64,000 nucleotides of DNA from Candidatus Contendobacter odensis Run_B_J11 (GCF_000531125.1 NZ_CBTK010000068.1:1-64000), one strand, 5' to 3'. Positions 45,577-55,531 are shown, counted from the first letter of the stretch. Numbers and translations: made by a program. Notes: generated by a model from the sequence alone, not told the origin.

Positions 45577-47307
45577 TTATTCCGTGGTGACTCGGTTGAC
45601 TTCTTCCAGGCTGGTCAGGCCCATGCGGACCTTGTTCAAGCCCGACTGCCGCAGATCATTCACGCCTTCCTTGCGTGCCTGGTCGGCGATCTGAATCGCG
45701 TTGCCACTCGCCATGATGATGCGACCGATCTCCTCGGTGATCGGCATGACCTCATAAATGCCGACCCGGCCCTTATAGCCGCGGTTATTGCATTGGTCGC
45801 AACCGACGGCCTTATAAATCGTCAGATCTTTTAGCTCATTTTCGCGGAAGCCCAGGTTAACCAGTCCCTCCGGCGGAATCTTGATCTCTTCCTTGCAATG
45901 CGGACATAACCGCCGCCCCAACCGCTGCGCGATGATCAAGGTCACGCTGGAGGCGATATTGTAGGGCGCTACGCCCATATTCATCAGTCGGCTGAGGGTC
46001 TGCGATGCACTGTTGGTATGCAAGGTGGAGAGTACCATATGGCCGGTTTGCGCCGCCTTGATCGCGATCTCGGCGGTTTCCAGGTCGCGGATCTCACCAA
46101 CCATGATGATGTCCGGGTCCTGCCGCAGGAAGGCGCGCAGCGCGTTGGCAAAGGTCATCCCGACCTTGGGATTGACATTCACCTGATTGATGCCGGCCAG
46201 ATTGATTTCCACCGGATCCTCGGCGGTGGAGATATTGACTTCAGCGGTATTCAGGATATTGAGCGCCGTGTACAGCGAAACGGTCTTGCCGCTACCGGTG
46301 GGGCCGGTCACCAGCACCATGCCCTGTGGTTTGTGAATGGCGTGGAGAAACTGCTCTTTCTGATGGTCCTCGTAGCCCAGCGCCTCGATGCCCATTTGGG
46401 CGCTGGTCGGATCGAGCAAACGCATCACTACTTTTTCACCCCACATGGTCGGCAGGGTGTTGACACGAAAATCAATGGCTCGCTGTTTGGTCAGATAGAG
46501 CTTGAGGCGGCCATCCTGGGGTACCCGGCGCTCGGCAATGTCCATTTGTGCCATGATCTTGAGGCGAGCCGCCAAGCGCGGGGCCATGGAAACCGGCGGT
46601 TTGTAGAGTTCGTCCAGCATCCCGTCCTGACGCAGGCGAACCCGGTAGGTTTTTTCGTAGGGTTCAAAGTGAATATCGGACGCACCGCGATTGACGGCTT
46701 GTAAAATGACCTGATTGATGAAACGCACCACCGGCGCGTCGTCGGCGTCTGACCCCGACAGGGTTTCGACCTTCGACGCAGCATCAACCTCATTACTGAA
46801 GTCGAGATCGCCGACATCGCCATCGCCCATGCTCGACGCCGGCCTTTCCAGCGCGGTTTCCAGCGCCTTGACCATCTGGAGTTCGCTGATGATGACCGGT
46901 TCGATATCAAGTCGGGTCTGGAACTTGATGTCTTCCAGCGCCCGCTGATTAGTAGGGTCAATCACGCCCACGAACAACCGCCGCGCCCGTTTGTACAGCG
47001 GCAGGGTATGGTGCTGGCGGATCAGTTTTTCATCAACGAGCTGAACAACGACAGCATCAATCTCCAAAGCGGTAAGGTCGAACAAGGGCAGATTAAAACT
47101 GCGCGAGGCGATCCGGGCGATATCCTTGTCACGCGCCAGCTTGTTTTCGACCAGGTAGGCAACGAACGGAGTATTTTCCTTGCGCGATTGCTCAAGAGCC
47201 TTGATTGCAGCGGCTTCGTCGAGCAGATGATTCATGACCAACTGGCGAGCCAGCCCAATCAGTTGGCCGACAGGCTGGGAAACAACATTGCTGGGATTGG
47301 TAGCCAT
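45577..47307 (-). CDS. pilB: Type IV pilus assembly ATPase PilB
   Basis: A 576-residue hexameric ATPase powering pilus extension. The N-terminal MshEN/GspE-N domain spans about 1-150. Walker A is VTGPTGSGKTVSLY (about 330), the Asp box is TAEDPVE, Walker B is IIMVGEIRDLETA, and the His box is LSTLHTNSA. A zinc-binding tetracysteine (LCPHCKEE and CDQCNNRG) follows. It heads the pilB-pilC-pilD-coaE-zapD run; its promoter must lie in the 284-base gap shared with phoX. Confidence 0.97.
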   Translation of the reverse strand: MATNPSNVVSQPVGQLIGLARQLVMNHLLDEAAAIKALEQSRKENTPFVAYLVENKLARDKDIARIASRSFNLPLFDLTALEIDAVVVQLVDEKLIRQHHTLPLYKRARRLFVGVIDPTNQRALEDIKFQTRLDIEPVIISELQMVKALETALERPASSMGDGDVGDLDFSNEVDAASKVETLSGSDADDAPVVRFINQVILQAVNRGASDIHFEPYEKTYRVRLRQDGMLDELYKPPVSMAPRLAARLKIMAQMDIAERRVPQDGRLKLYLTKQRAIDFRVNTLPTMWGEKVVMRLLDPTSAQMGIEALGYEDHQKEQFLHAIHKPQGMVLVTGPTGSGKTVSLYTALNILNTAEVNISTAEDPVEINLAGINQVNVNPKVGMTFANALRAFLRQDPDIIMVGEIRDLETAEIAIKAAQTGHMVLSTLHTNSASQTLSRLMNMGVAPYNIASSVTLIIAQRLGRRLCPHCKEEIKIPPEGLVNLGFRENELKDLTIYKAVGCDQCNNRGYKGRVGIYEVMPITEEIGRIIMASGNAIQIADQARKEGVNDLRQSGLNKVRMGLTSLEEVNRVTTE

Positions 47308-47502
47308 AGCGTGGAGTTACTCTGGATCGCGGGTCAATGTGGCTGATCGCGTAATGGTTCCAACTGTAGACCATGCCGGGAACCTTGGAAAGAGGCGGCG
47401 ATGCATCGGCAGAGTCGAGCCAGCGCCATCGTTTTGCGACCGGTTCGCCGGCAGCAGGTTCGTTGGGAATCTGTTGTTTTTTCAATCGCTGTCAGTAGCT
47501 TT

Positions 47503-47529
47503 GTCATCGCAAGGTCATAAATGAGTCAT
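47503..47529 (+). promoter_or_regulatory. Pho box upstream of phoX
   Basis: Three GTCAT repeats at 47503-47507, 47514-47518 and 47525-47529, exactly 11 bases apart with AT-rich spacers, the hallmark of PhoB-binding sites. A weaker GTCAG precedes them at 47491. A -10-like TATACT lies at 47554-47559, 24 bases after the last repeat. It implies induction under phosphate starvation. Confidence 0.82.
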
Positions 47530-47591
47530 AGAACAGCAATCTGAGTATGTAACTATACTGCACTACTTTTATCACCATAGAGAGCATTCTG

Positions 47592-49478
47592 ATGCCAATG
47601 AAATTATTGACGGTTGCAGTGCTGGCTGCGCTGGGGCTGGTCGGCTGCAATAGCAGTAATGACAGCAATGATAGCGTCCTGCCCAGGGTCAAGTCGGTGG
47701 AGTTCATCGGGATGCCGGCACCCAGCACTGACCAGGAACGCGCCAGCGCCTACACCACCGCCGCCGTGAAAGTGACCTATGACGATGGCAGCACCCAGGC
47801 TTCGCCGCTACGTCATCAGTCGCTTTACTACAGCACTGACAGTATCACCGGCGAAACCGGCGGCCATGTCTATGACGTGAAGGGCAATGTACTGAAGGAT
47901 GTCAACGGCAATCCTTTCATCGCGGAAACGCCGGATTCCAACAGTCTGCTGCAAGTCAGCGGCGCGGCGGCCACCGGCAAGGGCGGCAACCCGCTCTATT
48001 TGGTCACCCACTTCGAGTACGTCTGGCGCGATAGTTCAGTGCCGCCTAAAGACCTGTACGGCAAGGCCCCGATGGTTATGAAACTGTCCACTGTGGATCA
48101 GAGCAAGTCCAATGGTGATCTGTCAGTAGTAAAGCTGCGCAACATCAGCATGGCCGGGGTGCGCGGTTTGTGGATTCCCTGCGCCGGTTCGCTGTCGCCG
48201 TGGAACACCCATCTGGGCAGTGAGGAGTACGAACCGGATGCGCGCTGTCTGGAAACCGATACTTGCGCCAATGTGTATGGCAAAGATAGCCACCTGGCAG
48301 CGCTGATCGCGATGAACACCTATTTCGGCGACACCACCACCGCCAAGCCTTATAACTACGGGCTGTTGCCGGAGGTAACCGTCAAGGCCGATGGATCTAC
48401 CACCGTGGCTAAACACCGCATCGCTGGCCGCATCTCTCGCGAGCTGGTGCAGGTGATGCCAGACCGTCGTACCGGTTATCAGGGCGATGACGGCACTTAT
48501 ACCGTGTTGACGATGTTTGTGGCCGACAAGGCCGACGACCTGTCATCTGGCACCCTGTACGCCGCCAAGTGGAATCAGATCAGCGACCAGAACGGCGGCG
48601 CGGCCAATCTGACCTGGATCAAACTGGGCAGCGCCACTGATGCTGAACTGGACAAGATGGTCAACACCGACAACATCAAATTCAGCGACCTTTTTGAATC
48701 ATCCGATAAGGAAGTAGCCGGCTTCGTTAAAGTGGTTGCCGGCCATGAAAAAGTCAAAACCGAATGGCTGCGGCTGAAGCCGGGGATGGAGAAACCCGCC
48801 GCCTTTCTCGAAACCCGCCGCTACGCGGCTTATCTGGGCGCCACCACCGAGTTTGAGAAGATGGAAGGCGTTACTGTCAACGCCGCCGACCGCAAGGTCT
48901 ATATCGCCATGACCCGCATGTCCAGCGGCATGGAAAAGGCCAAGGACGCCACGGTGCCGGATCACATCCAGTTGCCCAAGAGTCTGTCCGGGGCGGTGTA
49001 TGAACTAACCACTGCCCAGAGCGTGAAAGACAGCGCGGGCAATGCGATCAACAGCGATTATGTGGCGGTCAGCATGAAGGCGCTGGTCGTCGGCGAAGAC
49101 ATCGCCAAGGATGCAGTCGGCAATACCGCCAACGTGGACAAAATTGCCAATCCCGACAATCTCAAATACTCGGAGATCATGCGCACCCTGTTTATTGGCG
49201 AGGACAGCAGCACCGCGCACATCAACAACTTCCTGTGGGCGTATAACGTGGATACCGGCAAACTGGCGCGTATCCTGTCCATCCCCGCTGGCGCTGAATC
49301 TACCGGCTTGCAGGCGATAGATAACCTGAATGGCTTTGCCTACATCATGAGCAACCATCAGCACCCCGGCGATTTTTCCCCGAATATCGATCCGGCGCTG
49401 AAGGCGCGGTTGACGCCGCTGATTGATCCGCTGAAGGGATCGGTGGGCTACATCAGCGGCATTCCACAGTTGCGGTAA
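47592..49478 (+). CDS. PhoX-type (DUF839) phosphatase lipoprotein
   Basis: A 628-residue protein with a lipoprotein signal (lipobox LVGC, Cys19) followed by a Ser/Asn-rich linker. The PhoX/DUF839 signature is seen as CAGSLSPWNTHLGSEEY near residue 200, a segment that binds the Ca2+/Fe3+ cofactor in PhoX. A later YAAYLGATTEFEKMEGVTVN and a C-terminal LQAIDNLNGFAYIMSNHQH fit the beta-propeller. It should release phosphate from organic esters at the envelope. The upstream Pho box supports this role. Most PhoX are Tat-exported without a lipobox; here a Sec-type lipoprotein signal is seen. Confidence 0.85.
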   Translation: MPMKLLTVAVLAALGLVGCNSSNDSNDSVLPRVKSVEFIGMPAPSTDQERASAYTTAAVKVTYDDGSTQASPLRHQSLYYSTDSITGETGGHVYDVKGNVLKDVNGNPFIAETPDSNSLLQVSGAAATGKGGNPLYLVTHFEYVWRDSSVPPKDLYGKAPMVMKLSTVDQSKSNGDLSVVKLRNISMAGVRGLWIPCAGSLSPWNTHLGSEEYEPDARCLETDTCANVYGKDSHLAALIAMNTYFGDTTTAKPYNYGLLPEVTVKADGSTTVAKHRIAGRISRELVQVMPDRRTGYQGDDGTYTVLTMFVADKADDLSSGTLYAAKWNQISDQNGGAANLTWIKLGSATDAELDKMVNTDNIKFSDLFESSDKEVAGFVKVVAGHEKVKTEWLRLKPGMEKPAAFLETRRYAAYLGATTEFEKMEGVTVNAADRKVYIAMTRMSSGMEKAKDATVPDHIQLPKSLSGAVYELTTAQSVKDSAGNAINSDYVAVSMKALVVGEDIAKDAVGNTANVDKIANPDNLKYSEIMRTLFIGEDSSTAHINNFLWAYNVDTGKLARILSIPAGAESTGLQAIDNLNGFAYIMSNHQHPGDFSPNIDPALKARLTPLIDPLKGSVGYISGIPQLR

Positions 49479-49703
49479 GCGGTTTTCCCCTCTTCTCATT
49501 CCCAATTCGCGCCCTGCTCCCGGAGAGACCGGCAGAAGCGCGGGTTGGCGATTCGTTGATGCGCTTTGGCTCAGTCGAGCGCAAATTCCGTGCGGCAGCC
49601 GCGATCCACCCAGACACCGCGCCGGTCGCCAGCGCTGCCGCGAACCGCAATCTTGCCGCCGCTGTCAGCGTCAGCTATCCCCAGGGCGATTTCCGCAGCC
49701 CGC

Positions 49704-50000
49704 TCACCTTTTCCAACCGTTGCACCAACCATGACATTCTATGCCATGAGTGATTTCCTGCTTCACCGAGGCCGGTTTCACGACGGTCTTGCGACCGCCG
49801 CCAGCGCCTTCCTCTCCACAGGCGTCACTTCCCGTCCAACTGACGGTAGCCAGCGCCACACGCTGGAGATTCAAAGCCGCGTTCACGTCGCGGTCGTGTT
49901 CCGCGCCACAGTGGGCGCAGGTTCATTCACGGACGGACAGCAGCATGGACTCGCAATAACCGCCACAGGCCGAACAGGTCTTGCCGCTCGGAGTCGATGC
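49704..50000 (-). pseudogene. C-terminal remnant of a TnpB (IS200/IS605-type) protein
   Basis: Only the zinc-ribbon and last RuvC part remain: STPSGKTCSACGG, then CAHCGAEHDRDVNAALNLQRV, the unmistakable end of TnpB with its catalytic Asp in DRDVNAA. A stop codon (TGA in place of the usual Trp codon of the REW-x-C text) interrupts it at about 49911-49913. The upstream end stops right against purD. The last about 40 residues (GRKTVVKPASVKQE) are a typical variable tail. The 225 bases between this and phoX show no gene; they may hold the decayed element end. Confidence 0.82.
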
Positions 50001-50006
50001 AACGGT

Positions 50007-51305
50007 TTATTCCCGCAGCTCCCGTGCGATGGCCCGATAGCCGATGTCGGTGCGGTAATAAGCCCCCTCCCAGCGCACCCGTTTGACCAGGTTGTAAGCG
50101 CGACTTTGCGCTTCGGCGACCGTGGTTCCCAAAGCGGTAGCACACATGACCCGCCCACCATGGGTAACGACATCGCCATTCTTTGTCCTCAGGGTGCCGG
50201 CATGGAACAGCTTCACCTCATCGCCCAATACCTCATCGGATGCGGATCCTACTTCGATGACATCGCCCTGGCGGTAGCGGCCTGGATAACCAGCGGCGGT
50301 CATCACCACTCCCAGTGCCGGTCGCGGATCCCAATCCACCTCAACTGCATCCAACCGCCCGTCCAGCGCCGCCTCACACAATTCCACCAGATCGGAGCGC
50401 AATCGCATGATCAGTGGCTGAGTTTCGGGATCGCCCAGCCGGCAGTTGTATTCCAGCACTTTAGGACCGTCAGCGGTAATCATCACTCCGGCGTAAAGGA
50501 ACCCGATATAACGGCAGCCTTCCGCCGCCATGCCGCGAACCGTCGGCTCGATGATCTCAGTCATAATCCGCACATGCAGTGCTGGCGTCACCACCGGCGC
50601 AGGGGAATAGGCGCCCATACCGCCAGTGTTGGGCCCCTGATCGCCGTTATCGCGAGCCTTGTGATCTTGCGAGGATGCGAAGGGCAGAATGTGGGCGCCG
50701 TCGGTCATGACGATGAAGCTGGCTTCCTCGCCATGCAAAAATTCTTCGATGACGACTTGCCGCCCCGCCGCCCCGAAATCCGCGCCGCTCAACATGCCGC
50801 GCACAGCGGCAATCGCTTCATCTGCGCTTTGCGCCAGAATGACGCCCTTGCCCGCCGCCAAACCATCGGCCTTGACCACGATTGGTGCGCCCGTTTCGCG
50901 GATGTAGGCTTCCGCCACATCGGCATCAGTGAAGCTCTGATAGCGAGCGGTCGGAATGTGGTGGCGGGCCAGAAAATCCTTGGCGAACGCCTTGGAGCCT
51001 TCCAGTTGCGCCGCTGCCTGGCTCGGCCCAAAACAGCGCAGACCGGCAGCGGCGAACAAATCAGTAATCCCCAGCACCAGCGGCACTTCCGGGCCGATGA
51101 TCGTCAAGTCCACATGATGACCTTGGGCGAATTTGAGCAAATCCGGTGGATCATCCGCAGTGATGGCGATGTTAGTGACCTTGGCTTCACGGGCAGTCCC
51201 GGCATTGCCCGGCGCGACGTAGACGTTCTGAATTCGGCTGGATTGAGCCACTTTCCAGGCCAGCGCGTGTTCACGGCCACCGCCGCCGACGATTAAAATA
51301 TTCAT
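50007..51305 (-). CDS. purD: Phosphoribosylamine--glycine ligase
   Basis: A 432-residue ATP-grasp enzyme, second step of purine synthesis (GAR synthetase). Landmarks are the start MNILIVGGGGREHALAWK, the signature CRLGDPETQPLI near residue 290, and KADGLAAGKGVI in the ATP-grasp domain. Its ATG overlaps the stop of the DUF3226 gene by 4 bases, so its translation is likely coupled to that accessory gene. purH lies further upstream, separated by two genes. Confidence 0.97.
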   Translation of the reverse strand: MNILIVGGGGREHALAWKVAQSSRIQNVYVAPGNAGTAREAKVTNIAITADDPPDLLKFAQGHHVDLTIIGPEVPLVLGITDLFAAAGLRCFGPSQAAAQLEGSKAFAKDFLARHHIPTARYQSFTDADVAEAYIRETGAPIVVKADGLAAGKGVILAQSADEAIAAVRGMLSGADFGAAGRQVVIEEFLHGEEASFIVMTDGAHILPFASSQDHKARDNGDQGPNTGGMGAYSPAPVVTPALHVRIMTEIIEPTVRGMAAEGCRYIGFLYAGVMITADGPKVLEYNCRLGDPETQPLIMRLRSDLVELCEAALDGRLDAVEVDWDPRPALGVVMTAAGYPGRYRQGDVIEVGSASDEVLGDEVKLFHAGTLRTKNGDVVTHGGRVMCATALGTTVAEAQSRAYNLVKRVRWEGAYYRTDIGYRAIARELRE

Positions 51306-51946
51306 GGATTAAATAGCCTCGTTAGCCAGTCAATAAAAGCATTGGCGGTTTGCGTGTCAGGCCGCAAGGCTTGAGCGGTTACCGCTTGGCCTAATGGCTT
51401 TCCCGGTTCGTCTTGCCATGCCAAGTAGGTGTGAATCACCGCTTTGCTGAAATGTACCTCTTTGAATGAGGCCACTTGCTGAATTTGTGCGTTGGCGACA
51501 CAATTCTTAGCTGTTTCTATTCCATTCGATGGCACTAATTCAAGCAGGAAATCTTCGAGCATCCCCGGATTTTTATTATCAGGCATTAGCCAGATGCCTA
51601 GTCTGGGCCGATCTTTCTGCTTGGGAAAAATAACGCCATCAGCAATGGGATTTTCAGGAAAAGGATATGCTTTTAATTCAGGCTTATTTTTAATCTGTTG
51701 CCAACGCACCGTAACATCCGGTAAGTCGGCATCAACGACAACACCAATAATTTCCGGTTTATCGGCTTGAAGAATGAGTGCGTTCAACCGCCTCAAAGCT
51801 TCAACATAACCTCCGCATTGATAAATTCCGAAATTTTCCGGCACATGGCAAGTTTTACATAAGGCCATAACAACATGGCAATCATTAATCCCTTCGACCA
51901 GCAAAACCTGTTTGCCTTCATGTTTGCAAGGATTTTCCCTCTCCAC
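51302..51946 (-). CDS. DUF3226 TOPRIM-like protein paired with an AAA ATPase
   Basis: A 214-residue protein of the DUF3226 type, TOPRIM-like. The TOPRIM Glu motif is VLLVEGINDCHVV (Glu18, Asp22) and the DxD motif is VVVDADLPDV (Asp72, Asp74). The C-terminal part has MPDNKNPGMLEDFL, the helix text typical of DUF3226. TOPRIM nucleases cut or nick nucleic acid with these acidic residues. It begins at a GTG that touches the TGA stop of the ATPase gene, and its end overlaps purD. The pair resembles OLD-like and ATPase-TOPRIM defence modules. Codon use is more AT-rich than in purD or purH. Confidence 0.8.
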   Translation of the reverse strand: MERENPCKHEGKQVLLVEGINDCHVVMALCKTCHVPENFGIYQCGGYVEALRRLNALILQADKPEIIGVVVDADLPDVTVRWQQIKNKPELKAYPFPENPIADGVIFPKQKDRPRLGIWLMPDNKNPGMLEDFLLELVPSNGIETAKNCVANAQIQQVASFKEVHFSKAVIHTYLAWQDEPGKPLGQAVTAQALRPDTQTANAFIDWLTRLFNP

Positions 51947-53086
51947 TCAACGCACCTCGACATCCATATCCAAAGCGTCGGAAAGAGTTTCAAGAGAATA
52001 AGCAGTGGACTTTGCGCCATTTTCCGAGTCTGCATCCAAACGATGAAAACTGCCTAAAGATTCATTCTGTTCCCAGGCTTGCTTAAATCCCAGTATGCAA
52101 TCTCGACTGTGGGTAGTGGCAAATACTTGAACATTCAATCTTTCCGCCAACTTAAAGACGGCATCCCACACCTTTGGCAGCACCGACCAGTGTAATCCAT
52201 TCTCGAATTCATCGACCAGAAGAGTACCATCCTTGGCATTGGCAAGCGCGAGTATCAGATGAAAAAGGCGAATCATGCCATCGCCCATGCTTTTAAGTGG
52301 AAAGCGTTCGGGAGATTGTTCTAACCTTACAATAGGAATTCTGGATTTAGAGCCAACTTGCTCACCACCTACTAATACGACCCCTTTTATATTCTGGTTT
52401 ATTAGCCTAAGGCCCTCTATTACTTCATCATGAAGATCAGTCAAGTTAATATTGTCCCATAAAAAAGATGCGCGGGATTCTTCCATACCACCAGCAGGAA
52501 TAAATTGAATATTTCTTCTGATTGAAATTGGATAGGATAAGAAACGACTAATACCAATTCCTGTCGGAGATTGTTTACTTAAATCATTCAGCAAATCATC
52601 CAGTGGCACTAACCGACTTAACTCCCCCTTTCTCATTTCAAAAGCTATTTTGTTCACAAGATTGATGTCGATTTCATTTTGTGATAGCTCTTGGTCAAAA
52701 TACTCACCTTGAGAAGAAATTATTTTCTTATAAAATTGGGTCTTTACATGCAAGCGAGATTGAGTGTTATTTGATAAGCCTATTTGTATTTCTTCACCAC
52801 CCACATTAGGTAAGTGATAGCCATAAAATAGATATCTAAAGGGGTTTTCATATTCATGGAAGCTTTGTCCGTCGCCTTGAAGCTCAAATTCCCATAGCTC
52901 ATTACGCTGGGAGATCAACTCCAACAAGATACGCGGTGAAGCATCACTTAGGTAGATGCGAACGGCTTCCAAAAAACAACTCTTCCCTGAGTTGTTCTTG
53001 CCAACAATCAAATTTACTCGACTCAGTTGTTCGATCTCAAGCTTTTTGAAAAGCCGGAAGTTGTGGACAAACAATGAATCGAGCAT
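51947..53086 (-). CDS. AAA-family (AAA_15/AAA_21, SMC-like) ATPase of the TOPRIM pair
   Basis: A 379-residue ABC-type ATPase. Walker A is VGKNNSGKSCFLEA (residues 29-36 for the loop). A signature-like helix reads SMGDGMIRLFHLI. Walker B is LLVDEFENGLH (about 288-296), followed by FATTHSRDC, the switch His (about 325). There is no nuclease domain; that role would fall to the DUF3226 partner. This head-only ATPase with a separate TOPRIM gene is a split version of OLD nucleases and recalls PARIS and Gabija-like pairs. It starts 10 bases after purH and shares its strand. AT-rich codons in a GC-rich operon suggest transfer. Confidence 0.82.
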   Translation of the reverse strand: MLDSLFVHNFRLFKKLEIEQLSRVNLIVGKNNSGKSCFLEAVRIYLSDASPRILLELISQRNELWEFELQGDGQSFHEYENPFRYLFYGYHLPNVGGEEIQIGLSNNTQSRLHVKTQFYKKIISSQGEYFDQELSQNEIDINLVNKIAFEMRKGELSRLVPLDDLLNDLSKQSPTGIGISRFLSYPISIRRNIQFIPAGGMEESRASFLWDNINLTDLHDEVIEGLRLINQNIKGVVLVGGEQVGSKSRIPIVRLEQSPERFPLKSMGDGMIRLFHLILALANAKDGTLLVDEFENGLHWSVLPKVWDAVFKLAERLNVQVFATTHSRDCILGFKQAWEQNESLGSFHRLDADSENGAKSTAYSLETLSDALDMDVEVR

Positions 53087-53096
53087 AGCTTTTTCT

Positions 53097-54677
53097 TTAG
53101 TGCCGGAAATGGCGCATGCCGGTGAACACCATGGTCATGCCGTGTTCGTCAGCGGCGGCGATGACTTCGCTATCACGCATGGAGCCGCCCGGTTGAATGA
53201 CGGCCATGACGCCATATTCGGCGGCAATGTCCACGCCGTCGCGGAATGGGAAAAAAGCGTCGGAAGCCATAACCGAACCTTTCAAGTCCAGCTTTTCGTC
53301 AGCAGCCTTGATCGCGGCGATGCGCGCCGAATAAACCCGGCTCATTTGTCCCGCACCGATGCCAAGGGTCATGCCGTCGCGGCCAAACACAATCGCATTC
53401 GATTTGACGAACTTCACCACCTGCCACATAAACAGCAAATCAGCCAGTTCCGCCTCGCTCGGCTGGCGCTGGGTGACGATCTTCAAATCGGAGCGCGCCA
53501 CCTGGCCCAGATCGCGATCCTGCACCAGCAAGCCGCCGGTCACCCGCTTGTAATCCCAGCCGGCAATCCGCTCGGCACCCCATTGACCGCAGGCCAGCAC
53601 CCGCACGTTTTGCTTACTGGCGGTCACGGCTAAAGCATCGGGCATCACTTCTGGGGCGATGATCACCTCGACGAACTGTCGGTCTACAATCGCCTTGGCG
53701 GTTGCGGCGTTCAATGGCCGGTTAAAAGCGATGATGCCGCCGAAAGCCGAAGTCGGGTCAGTTTGATAAGCGCGGTTGTACGCTTCCAGAATCGTGGTGC
53801 CGACCGCCACGCCGCAGGGATTTGCGTGTTTCACAATGACGCAGGCCGGCGTCGCAAAACCCTTGACGCATTCCAGCGCGGCGTCAGTGTCGGCGACGTT
53901 GTTATAGGACAGTTCCTTGCCCTGTAACTGGCGGGCGGTGGCGATGCAGGCTTCCGCTGGTTTCGGTTCGACGTAGAACGCTGCGCCCTGATGTGGATTC
54001 TCGCCGTAGCGCATATCCTGGACCTTGCGGAACTGGGCGCTGTAGGAACGGGGAAACGGATCGCGCTCGCCTTCAGCGCGGATCGAACCGAGATAGTTGG
54101 CAATCGCGCCGTCGTACTGAGCGGTATGCTCGAATACCTTGATCGCCAGATCGAAGCGGGTAGCCTGACACACCGCGCCATTGCCCGCACGCATTTCGGC
54201 CAGTACCCGGTCATAGTCGCCCGCGTCAGTCACTACTGTGACCGCTGCGTGATTCTTGGCCGCTGCGCGCAGCATCGCCGGTCCGCCGATGTCGATATTT
54301 TCAATCGCGTCGGCCAGTGCGCAATTCGGCTTGGCGATGGTGGCCGCGAACGGATAGAGATTCACTGCCAGCAGGTCAATTGGTGGAATGTCGTGCGCGA
54401 CCATGGCCGTATCATCCTCGCCGCGCCGCCCGAGCAGGCCACCGTGAATCCGGGGATGCAGGGTTTTGAGCCTCCCGTCCATCATTTCGGGGAAGCCAGT
54501 GTAATCAGCGACTTCGATCACGGAGATGCCGTTGGCGCTTAACAGGTTGGCGGTGCCGCCGGTGGACAGAATTTCGACGCCCAGATCAGCCAGGGCGCGG
54601 GCAAAATCCACGATGCCGGTTTTGTCGGAAACGCTGAGCAGAGCGCGGCGAATGGGAATAGCGGAGATCGAATTCAT
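53097..54677 (-). CDS. purH: Bifunctional AICAR formyltransferase / IMP cyclohydrolase
   Basis: A 526-residue enzyme for the last two steps of IMP synthesis. The MGS-like IMP cyclohydrolase domain occupies about 1-150 ([19 protein letters not shown]). The AICARFT domain has [13 protein letters not shown] and the active-site [10 protein letters not shown] (Lys-His). The C-terminus [17 protein letters not shown] is standard. purH and purD are commonly adjacent; here two accessory genes lie between. Confidence 0.98.
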   Translation of the reverse strand: MNSISAIPIRRALLSVSDKTGIVDFARALADLGVEILSTGGTANLLSANGISVIEVADYTGFPEMMDGRLKTLHPRIHGGLLGRRGEDDTAMVAHDIPPIDLLAVNLYPFAATIAKPNCALADAIENIDIGGPAMLRAAAKNHAAVTVVTDAGDYDRVLAEMRAGNGAVCQATRFDLAIKVFEHTAQYDGAIANYLGSIRAEGERDPFPRSYSAQFRKVQDMRYGENPHQGAAFYVEPKPAEACIATARQLQGKELSYNNVADTDAALECVKGFATPACVIVKHANPCGVAVGTTILEAYNRAYQTDPTSAFGGIIAFNRPLNAATAKAIVDRQFVEVIIAPEVMPDALAVTASKQNVRVLACGQWGAERIAGWDYKRVTGGLLVQDRDLGQVARSDLKIVTQRQPSEAELADLLFMWQVVKFVKSNAIVFGRDGMTLGIGAGQMSRVYSARIAAIKAADEKLDLKGSVMASDAFFPFRDGVDIAAEYGVMAVIQPGGSMRDSEVIAAADEHGMTMVFTGMRHFRH

Positions 54678-54748
54678 GCAAGAGTCCGTGGATCGGGTAG
54701 AGGAAGTGGCAAGAAGTGCAAACGCAATAGCAACCGTTTGGAGGATGC

Positions 54749-55411
54749 TCAGGTACCCGCTGGCGCAGGGCCAAAATAGAGATCATAGAATCGGTCTTTT
54801 TCAGGGTCGTACTGCAACAGCTCGCCGTTTTCGAGATCGTAATACCAGCCGTACACGTTCAGTTCACCGGCATCCACCCGCTGGCGAACGAACGGGAAGG
54901 TCAGCAGATTTCTGAGCGAGACTCGAACCCCGGCCCGCTCGCAGGCCCGCTGTTTGAACTCGCGGCTGGCGTCCGGCCAGCGTTCCAGCACTTCGTTGCG
55001 AGCTTCCGCCGCGATCCGTACCCAGGGCGCGATGTAGCCTTCGCCTTCGTCGTTTTCGCCATAGCCGTCCAGCAGTGCGCTGATGCCGCCGCAGTGGGAA
55101 TGACCGAGAATGACGACGCTATGCACTTTCAGATTGCAGACCGCGAATTCCAGAGCGGCGCTGGTGCCGTGATAGCGCCCACCGGTCTCGAACGGCGGCA
55201 CCAGGTTAGCGACGTTGCGCACCACAAAGATTTCGCCCGGATCGGAATCGGTGAGGATGGCCGGGTCTACGCGGGAATCGCTGCATCCAATCAGCAGGGT
55301 GCGCGGCGTTTGCCCCTGCATCGCCAGCCGGTTGAACAGTTCCCGGTTCGGCTCGAAACTTTTGACGCGAAAGCGTTGAAAACCTTGCAGTAATTTTCGG
55401 ATTTCGGGCAT
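54749..55411 (-). CDS. Beta-class carbonic anhydrase
   Basis: A 220-residue zinc enzyme interconverting CO2 and bicarbonate. The ligands are Cys43 with its Asp45-Arg47 dyad (IGCSDSRVD), and His104 and Cys107 (LGHSHCGG). The start at 55411 ([11 protein letters not shown]) has a GAGG site; a ten-codon longer start exists in frame. It lies near purH-purD, enzymes of a pathway whose later step needs bicarbonate, but is probably a separate unit. Confidence 0.95.
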   Translation of the reverse strand: MPEIRKLLQGFQRFRVKSFEPNRELFNRLAMQGQTPRTLLIGCSDSRVDPAILTDSDPGEIFVVRNVANLVPPFETGGRYHGTSAALEFAVCNLKVHSVVILGHSHCGGISALLDGYGENDEGEGYIAPWVRIAAEARNEVLERWPDASREFKQRACERAGVRVSLRNLLTFPFVRQRVDAGELNVYGWYYDLENGELLQYDPEKDRFYDLYFGPAPAGT

Positions 55412-55531
55412 GGTGTAAACCTCGGTGCTTTGGATTGACACGCCATTATATAAGGAACCGGCGCGCCTGCTCGATCCGTTGTTGATCTGGATTTAATCCA
55501 GGCTGTGAACTCTAACCCCTTGATTTGTTAA

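Noticed and set aside
49566-51296. A 576-codon open frame opposite purD
   Set aside because: No recognisable domain and it runs through the tnpB remnant; an antisense shadow of purD.
51302-53086. A PARIS system (AriA/AriB)
   Set aside because: The TOPRIM partner looks like DUF3226, not DUF4435. The architecture is similar but I cannot call it PARIS.
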